Below are positions 3,970 through 8,060 of a stretch of 8,060 nucleotides of DNA, piece by piece. The DNA lies in assembly GCA_033809415.1 (NCBI GenBank), contig JAPXLT010000225.1, positions 1 through 8,060 on the forward strand. Direction: 5' to 3'. Below the pieces are notes generated by a model, which saw only the letters and a list, made by a program, of their open reading frames with translations, was not told where the DNA came from and did not search any database. This DNA is from JAQVUB01 sp033809415. GTDB lineage: Bacteria; Verrucomicrobiota; Lentisphaeria; Oligosphaerales; Oligosphaeraceae. A program made the position numbers and the translations under genes. Numbering within the stretch: the stretch's first letter is position 1; the number at the start of each line of letters is the position of its first letter.

Positions 3970-6096
3970 ATGTCAGAACAAAAACAAACGAACACAGATC
4001 TTGATCTTGAATTTGATGTGCTTTGCTGCGCTGCCGCAGAAGGGGACGTTGCAGCTTTGCAAAAACTGCTGGCGGCATTGCACGAAATGAGCAGCCCCTC
4101 CTGCAAAATATCCAACGAAAGGAAATGTCAGCGCGAGGAAAGCCTGGAACTAGTCGCTGCAAGCATGTCCGGAACAACCTTTTCCGATGCTGAAATCGAA
4201 TTCTTGGCATCGGCTCTGGCCGCCGGCTTTGACACTCCTGTCTTTCGTGACCGCTACGCAGCCGTCGGCAAACAGCGATTCAACCAGTATGGAAATCCTG
4301 CCGGGCTTGCTGAAGCGATCGGTTTTCGCGACAGTGACACGCCTTTGGACCTTGTCCGGAAACGTATCGAGGTGATGAAGGAGCTGAAAGTGGGTTCCTT
4401 CTGCCATGACCCCGCCTTTGGCACCGGCACGGTCGTTGCGCTGGACGATCTGTCCAATGAAGTGACCGTGTCCATTGACCGCAAACGCATCCTGCGTTTG
4501 CGGTCTTTTTTTGATACGATGATGATTGTTAAGGCCGATTCTCCCCTGCACACTCTGCTAAATCAGAATAAACTGCCTGCCTCAGGCATTGACAAGAAAT
4601 ACCTGGACTCGCTCCATTCCAGTTTGCTTTGCGCCGGTACAATACCAAACGGAATTGTCAAGAAAATCCTGGTTCCGGCTTTTTTAACAGAAGAAAGGTA
4701 TGATATGATTGCATCAGGAAATGAAAGCAGCAATGACGAGGAATTTTCCGCAGCAGCCGAAGCGGCGGTGGGCATTGATCCCAGAAGCTGGGATAACAGC
4801 CGAAGTATCGATGAACTGGTCGAGCGCCTGAAATCCGCCAAACTGCTTACAGTTATTCAGCCGAATTTGCAGAATGTGCGCAATCTCTTTTCCAGTGTCG
4901 CTCACCGCCCCGAGCTGAGCGAATCCTTCGCCATGTCCGCCGCCATGATCCTGAAGGGGGAGGTTTATAACGATTTTCTGGCAGAAACGATGAAAGCCTT
5001 GGCTGAAAAGGCTGAAGTCTGGAACAATATCAACCTCTTTGTTGAAGTATGCGACAAGCTTCCAGGCAAGCTGGTTCCCTTCTGGCTGAAAGCTTCACAA
5101 CTGGCCAAAGGCAGCGAATATCTTGCAACGGCAACCTTGCTGATGCCCTACCGGCTTTGGGGATATGTCGAAAAATTGCTGGCGGAAAATCCTGACGAAA
5201 AGAATCTGCTCAGCGAGCATGTCTATCAGGCCTTCAAAGAAGGAAAAGTGACTCCTGAACACTATGTTTGGCTGTGGAAGGCACCCAAAAGCGAACTGCG
5301 CAGCAAATATCTCTCCAATTCCTATCTTCTTTTCAAAACGCTGCATGCGGAAGCGCGTGGCAGTTATCTGAAATCAAAGCGCTTGCTGCATAAAATGCTG
5401 TTGGATGATGAGCAATTTCAGCGCGAAGTCATGCACATGGGGGATCCGGATGCGATCAAAGCCCTGGTGCGTTGCGTTAAACATCAGCCCTTGCTCGATA
5501 AGAGCGAACGTCAAAGTCTGCTGGTAAAGATTGTGCGCCATTATCCGGAGGCAATCCACGAAGTCGAGGAAAGGGGACGGAGCACCCGCCGAGCCATCGC
5601 CAATATCACCTCGATGCGGAGTTACGAACAAGCCAAGCATGAGCTGGAAAATCTGATCAATGTCTTGATCCCGGAAAATGTCGCCGCGATCGAATATGCC
5701 AGGAGCCTTGGCGACCTGAGAGAGAATTCAGAATTCAAGTATGCCAAAGAAAGGCAAGCCTTCCTTAGCAAGCGTCGTGCGGAACTGGAAAGCCGTCTCG
5801 CTGAAACCAGGCCCTTTGATTTTTCTGAAGTCGAGGTCGATGAAACGGTGGTGCCGGGTTGCTCGGTCATGGTCAAATATCCATCCGGCAAACAGGAGCA
5901 ATTCCATGTCCTGGGACGCTTTGACAGCAAGCCGGAAGAAAATAAAATCGCCTATGACAGCCCTCTGGGGAAAGTGCTAATTGGTGCAACCCTGCAAGAG
6001 GAACTGCAAATGCCTTCCGGTGACAAGGCAGTGCTGGTCACAGTCAAACCACTCTCGAAGGAGATGCTCGAATGGCTTAACAGCAAGCCAGAGTGA
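3970..6096 (+). CDS. greA: Long GreA-type transcript cleavage factor with large N-terminal region
   Basis: A 708-residue protein whose last ~165 residues are a complete GreA. The coiled-coil domain (about 545-612) includes the tip motif GDLRENSEF (581-589), with D582 and E585 matching the acidic residues that coordinate the catalytic metal in RNA polymerase. The C-terminal FKBP-like domain (about 618-708) includes SPLGKVLIG (664-672). GreA rescues backtracked RNA polymerase by stimulating cleavage of the nascent RNA. The first ~540 residues are mostly helical, solenoid-like, with a small beta-rich segment (about 141-180, VGSFCHDPAFGTGTVVALDD) reminiscent of CarD/Tudor-like barrels. Ordinary GreA has about 158 residues; a similarly long form (about 715) is known in Chlamydiae. 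I prefer the ATG at 3970 over an in-frame TTG at 3952; neither has a strong Shine-Dalgarno sequence. It stands alone between repeat blocks, converging on galU. The role of the N-terminal part is unknown. Confidence 0.88.
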   Translation: MSEQKQTNTDLDLEFDVLCCAAAEGDVAALQKLLAALHEMSSPSCKISNERKCQREESLELVAASMSGTTFSDAEIEFLASALAAGFDTPVFRDRYAAVGKQRFNQYGNPAGLAEAIGFRDSDTPLDLVRKRIEVMKELKVGSFCHDPAFGTGTVVALDDLSNEVTVSIDRKRILRLRSFFDTMMIVKADSPLHTLLNQNKLPASGIDKKYLDSLHSSLLCAGTIPNGIVKKILVPAFLTEERYDMIASGNESSNDEEFSAAAEAAVGIDPRSWDNSRSIDELVERLKSAKLLTVIQPNLQNVRNLFSSVAHRPELSESFAMSAAMILKGEVYNDFLAETMKALAEKAEVWNNINLFVEVCDKLPGKLVPFWLKASQLAKGSEYLATATLLMPYRLWGYVEKLLAENPDEKNLLSEHVYQAFKEGKVTPEHYVWLWKAPKSELRSKYLSNSYLLFKTLHAEARGSYLKSKRLLHKMLLDDEQFQREVMHMGDPDAIKALVRCVKHQPLLDKSERQSLLVKIVRHYPEAIHEVEERGRSTRRAIANITSMRSYEQAKHELENLINVLIPENVAAIEYARSLGDLRENSEFKYAKERQAFLSKRRAELESRLAETRPFDFSEVEVDETVVPGCSVMVKYPSGKQEQFHVLGRFDSKPEENKIAYDSPLGKVLIGATLQEELQMPSGDKAVLVTVKPLSKEMLEWLNSKPE

Positions 6097-6101
6097 ACAG
6101 A

Positions 6102-6197
6102 ACACGGACGGGACACGGACTTTACACGGACGGGACACGGACGGGACACGGACGGGACACGGACTTTACACGGACGGGACACGGACGGGACACGGAC
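6102..6197 (+). repeat. 11-bp tandem array 1 (ACACGGAC + GGG or TTT)
   Basis: Nine perfect copies of ACACGGAC start every 11 bp (6102, 6113, 6124, 6135, 6146, 6157, 6168, 6179, 6190). The 3-nt linkers between them are only GGG or TTT, in the order GGG TTT GGG GGG GGG TTT GGG GGG. The array begins 5 nt after the greA-like stop. An 11-bp period does not keep a reading frame, so it is not coding. It matches the inverse complement of the array at 7937-8060. Confidence 0.9.
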
Positions 6198-6202
6198 GGA
6201 AA

Positions 6203-6290
6203 CGCGGAATCGCTTGCAGATTCATCCGTCGAAGCAACAACCCCTATAAAAAATTTTCGTGTCTTTTCGTTGTTAAAAGATGGGTTGTGT
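6203..6290 (-). repeat. Core repeat copy D, downstream of galU
   Basis: Read on the minus strand it starts ACACAACCCATCTTTTAAC, 9 nt after the galU stop, then AACGAAAAGACACGAAAA, a T-run, GGGGTTGTTGCTTCGACGG and CGATTCCGCG. It aligns with copy B along its full left and middle parts. As with copy B, it lies just after a gene's 3' end in the orientation of that gene. Its right edge runs into array 1. Confidence 0.7.
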
Positions 6291-6299
6291 AAGCCAAGG

Positions 6300-7205
6300 T
6301 TATTCCTGTTTATCGAGCAGTCCGGCAAAACCGGCCAGGCTGCGCACATAGGCCATAGGCTGCCCGGTGTCATAATGTTTTCCATCGACCTGGAAGCCGA
6401 GCAGCCGGTTTTTTGCGGAGAGTTCAGCCAATGCGCTGGTAAGCTGAAATTCTCCGCGATGGCGCTGGTTGGCGGCAATCTGTTCTGCCAGAATGGCAAA
6501 TATTTCGGCAGTCAGCACGTATTGTCCATAAACGCAGAGAAAAGTGTCTTCCGGCAGGTTATCCATTCGCAAATGCTGCCTGGCATAGGCCAATTCCGGC
6601 TTTTCAACAAACTGGGTCAATTCCAGCGTCTGCCGGGTGTCATCGAGCCAGGTGCCTGCACCAGTGCCGTAGTGACGGACTTTTTCCCCATGCACCGGAT
6701 ACAGGCTGATGATCGATTTTCCCCCATGCTGCTGGAAGGCATCCAGGAGCTGCTTTGCACAGCTCCTGTCCCCGTTCGTGACATAAATATGGTCGCTGAG
6801 CATGAGCAGGAATGCTTCTTCGCCTATCCACTCCCGCGCGCAGTAAATCGCATGCCCGAAACCTTCCTGCTTTGCCTGCGTCAGCCAGGTTATCTTGCTG
6901 CCCATGCGCAACAAGGCGGCTTCCTCGAGTTTGGCGGCATCCGATAGGCGTTGATGAATTGCCGACTCGACAGGGTCAAAAAGCGCGGAAAAGGTGCCTT
7001 CGTCTCCTGGTCGGATGATCAGCCCGACTTGCTCGATCCCGGCAGAATAGGCTTCTTCGAGCAGGCGTTGCAGGAGGCTGCAGCAACGACCGTCCGGCGT
7101 GATGACTGGAAACAACTCTTTTCGGACGGCCTTGCTGGCGGGAAACATCCGGGTGCCCAAGCCGGCTAGTGGAATCAGGGCTTTTCGGGGGAGTTTTTGC
7201 GACAT
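6300..7205 (-). CDS. galU: UTP-glucose-1-phosphate uridylyltransferase (GalU type)
   Basis: A 301-residue nucleotidyltransferase that should make UDP-glucose from UTP and glucose 1-phosphate in the cytoplasm, feeding envelope polysaccharide synthesis. Visible motifs in order: nucleotide-binding LAGLGTRMFPASKA (13-26) with K29; EGFGHAI (114-120); metal-binding D138 in LSDH (the usual second Asp of LPDD is His); FVEKP (199-203); GEFQLTSAL (251-259); and GKHYDTG (275-281). The length fits the family (about 290-300). Arg28 stands where Pro is common in the KEMLP block. The start is the ATG at 7205; an open frame continues 75 codons upstream but lies antisense to the acyltransferase gene and lacks family similarity. 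No good Shine-Dalgarno sequence precedes it. It is divergent from the acyltransferase gene (31-bp gap) and convergent with the greA-like gene. A related hexose-1-phosphate nucleotidyltransferase specificity cannot be excluded. Confidence 0.85.
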   Translation of the reverse strand: MSQKLPRKALIPLAGLGTRMFPASKAVRKELFPVITPDGRCCSLLQRLLEEAYSAGIEQVGLIIRPGDEGTFSALFDPVESAIHQRLSDAAKLEEAALLRMGSKITWLTQAKQEGFGHAIYCAREWIGEEAFLLMLSDHIYVTNGDRSCAKQLLDAFQQHGGKSIISLYPVHGEKVRHYGTGAGTWLDDTRQTLELTQFVEKPELAYARQHLRMDNLPEDTFLCVYGQYVLTAEIFAILAEQIAANQRHRGEFQLTSALAELSAKNRLLGFQVDGKHYDTGQPMAYVRSLAGFAGLLDKQE

Positions 7206-7209
7206 TGTC

Positions 7210-7243
7210 TTAATACATCCGCAGAGAAAAGAAGCTATGTCAA
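7210..7243 (-). promoter_or_regulatory. Possible galU promoter elements in the divergent gap
   Basis: On the minus strand a perfect TTGACA (7243-7238) overlaps the acyltransferase start codon and TATTAA (7215-7210) lies just before the galU ATG. The 22-nt spacer is too long for a standard sigma-70 promoter, and transcription from it would give an almost leaderless mRNA. Recorded because the 31-bp gap leaves few other options; low confidence. Confidence 0.2.
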
Positions 7244-7920
7244 CTTGGTTTCGAAAAATCTTTACCTTCAAGAATAAAAGGCGCATGCCGCTGTGGATTG
7301 CCTGGCCTCTGGCTCTGTTAGGTAGGCTGTTGTTTTTCACCTGCCGGGTGAAAATTGAAGGCTGTTCAGAACCATGGACTGTTAATGTAGCTTCTCCTGC
7401 TATTTTTGCTTGCTGGCACAACCGGGTCATCTTTGGAGTGCCGCAATTGCCTCTGCTCCTGCGACGGAATTTATCGCTGCTGATCAGCGCCTCTCGAGAT
7501 GGAGAATATATTGCTACTCTGGCTAAGCTTTTTCAATTCCAGGTGGTGCGTGGATCATCCAGCCGCGGGGGCGTAGCCGCACTGATGAGCCTGAAGCATG
7601 AAATTCAGAAGAATCGCTCTTTAATCATTACGGTTGACGGTCCCAGAGGTCCGAAATACTGCGTGCATTCCGGAGTTGTTGCACTGGCGGCCTTGACGAA
7701 TGCCCCGATCGTTCCACTGTGCTTCAATTATTCCCGCTATCTGGAACTCAAAAGCTGGGACCGAATGCAAATCCCACTCCCATTCTCGAAAGTCACCGTG
7801 GTATTTTCCCAGCCAATCAAAGTTGATCGCATCGACGACCGGGAGGCAACCCAGGAACTCGTCCGCCAGCAACTCTTGCAGATCACCCAAGATCGTAACA
7901 AAAAAAACGCTGCGATCTGA
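7237..7920 (+). CDS. DUF374-type lysophospholipid acyltransferase family protein
   Basis: A 227-residue protein of the membrane-associated acyltransferase group that transfers acyl chains to (lyso)lipid or lipid A-like acceptors. A basic N-terminus is followed by a hydrophobic helix (about 19-36), fitting inner-membrane attachment. Conserved stretches in order: FACWHNR (57-63), with the His that in this family takes the catalytic position; SRDGE (86-90); RGSSSRGG (105-112); DGPRGP (134-139); and LKSWDRMQIPLPFSKV after a GVVALAALTNAPIVP segment. This order is typical of DUF374 proteins. The ATG at 7237 is preceded by a purine-rich GAGAAAAGAAG. A longer frame from 7099 overlaps galU by 107 nt on the other strand and is rejected. 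The neighbour galU suggests a shared role in envelope building. The acyl acceptor cannot be told from the sequence. Confidence 0.85.
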   Translation: MSTWFRKIFTFKNKRRMPLWIAWPLALLGRLLFFTCRVKIEGCSEPWTVNVASPAIFACWHNRVIFGVPQLPLLLRRNLSLLISASRDGEYIATLAKLFQFQVVRGSSSRGGVAALMSLKHEIQKNRSLIITVDGPRGPKYCVHSGVVALAALTNAPIVPLCFNYSRYLELKSWDRMQIPLPFSKVTVVFSQPIKVDRIDDREATQELVRQQLLQITQDRNKKNAAI

Positions 7921-7936
7921 GGTGGACTGCGTTCTT

Positions 7937-8060
7937 GTCCGTGTCCCGTCCGTGTAAAGTCCGTGTCCCGTCCGTGTAAAGTCCGTGTAAAGTCCGTGTA
8001 AAGTCCGTGTAAAGTCCGTGTCCCGTCCGTGTAAAGTCCGTGTAAAGTCCGTGTAAAGTC
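7937..8060 (+). repeat. 11-bp tandem array 2 (GTCCGTGT + CCC or AAA), runs off the end
   Basis: Eleven perfect copies of GTCCGTGT at an 11-bp period, then a partial unit cut by the window end. Linkers are only CCC or AAA, in the order C A C A A A A C A A A. It is the inverse complement of array 1, with AAA linkers now the majority. It starts 16 nt after the acyltransferase stop. The full length is unknown. Confidence 0.9.

Noticed and set aside
6102..6197. CRISPR-like array
   Set aside because: 8-bp repeats with 3-nt linkers are far too short, linkers are not unique, and there are no cas genes. The same applies to 3443-3514 and 7937-8060.
6093..6947. Plus-strand ORF of 284 aa starting in the 11-bp array
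   Set aside because: Most of it is antisense to galU, which has clear family motifs. The N-terminus is translated tandem repeat.
7099..7236. 46-codon N-terminal extension of the acyltransferase
   Set aside because: Antisense to the conserved galU N-terminus; a purine-rich stretch precedes the ATG at 7237.
7206..7430. 75-codon N-terminal extension of galU
   Set aside because: Antisense to the acyltransferase gene and unlike any GalU N-terminus; the conserved nucleotide-binding motif starts 12 residues after the chosen ATG.

Overview
The window looks like a chromosomal stretch from a bacterium of the PVC group (Planctomycetota, Verrucomicrobiota, Chlamydiota, Lentisphaerota), most plausibly Lentisphaerota- or Verrucomicrobiota-like. 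The main reason is the roughly 708-residue GreA-type protein, in which a long N-terminal region precedes a normal GreA module; chlamydial GreA is also about 715 residues. Repeat-rich intergenic DNA with many hairpins also fits. The assignment is inference; no rRNA or tRNA is present to test it.

Layout. Positions 1-338 hold a small ribbon-helix-helix (RHH) DNA-binding protein gene (125-319) with palindromes over its promoter and leader. Convergent to it is a hypothetical membrane protein gene (339-884, minus) with a calcium-loop-like motif. Its start codon nearly touches a short TIR-bounded, MITE-like element (888-1044). The rest of the gap (1045-1361) contains a partial repeat copy, a hairpin and candidate promoter sites; I see nothing specific in 1045-1140. 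Then comes a two-gene operon: an NtrC-type sigma-54 activator (1362-2774) and, 4 nt later, a small exported lipoprotein-like protein resembling the SecD P1 head (2779-3288).

Positions 3289-3969 are a gene-free repeat block: a dispersed core repeat, a 9-bp GATC tandem array, a direct duplication of about 73 bp, and four hairpins. The long GreA gene (3970-6096) follows. Just after its stop lies an 11-bp tandem array (6102-6197) and another core repeat copy (6203-6290). Next is a divergent pair with starts 31 bp apart: a GalU-type UTP-glucose-1-phosphate uridylyltransferase (6300-7205, minus) and a DUF374-type lysophospholipid acyltransferase (7237-7920, plus). After the latter stop the same 11-bp repeat appears in inverted orientation and runs off the end.

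How it fits together. The coding content is partly housekeeping (transcript cleavage, sugar nucleotides, envelope lipid) and partly regulatory (RHH repressor, sigma-54 activator with a lipoprotein). I do not see a defence system, CRISPR array, prophage or biosynthetic cluster. The most unusual content is in the repeats: a core of about 60-100 bp occurs at least four times plus one degenerate partial copy, and each good copy has a different tail (TIR, 9-bp array, hairpin cluster or 11-bp array). The 11-bp arrays use only two alternative 3-nt linkers (GGG/TTT, or CCC/AAA on the other strand).
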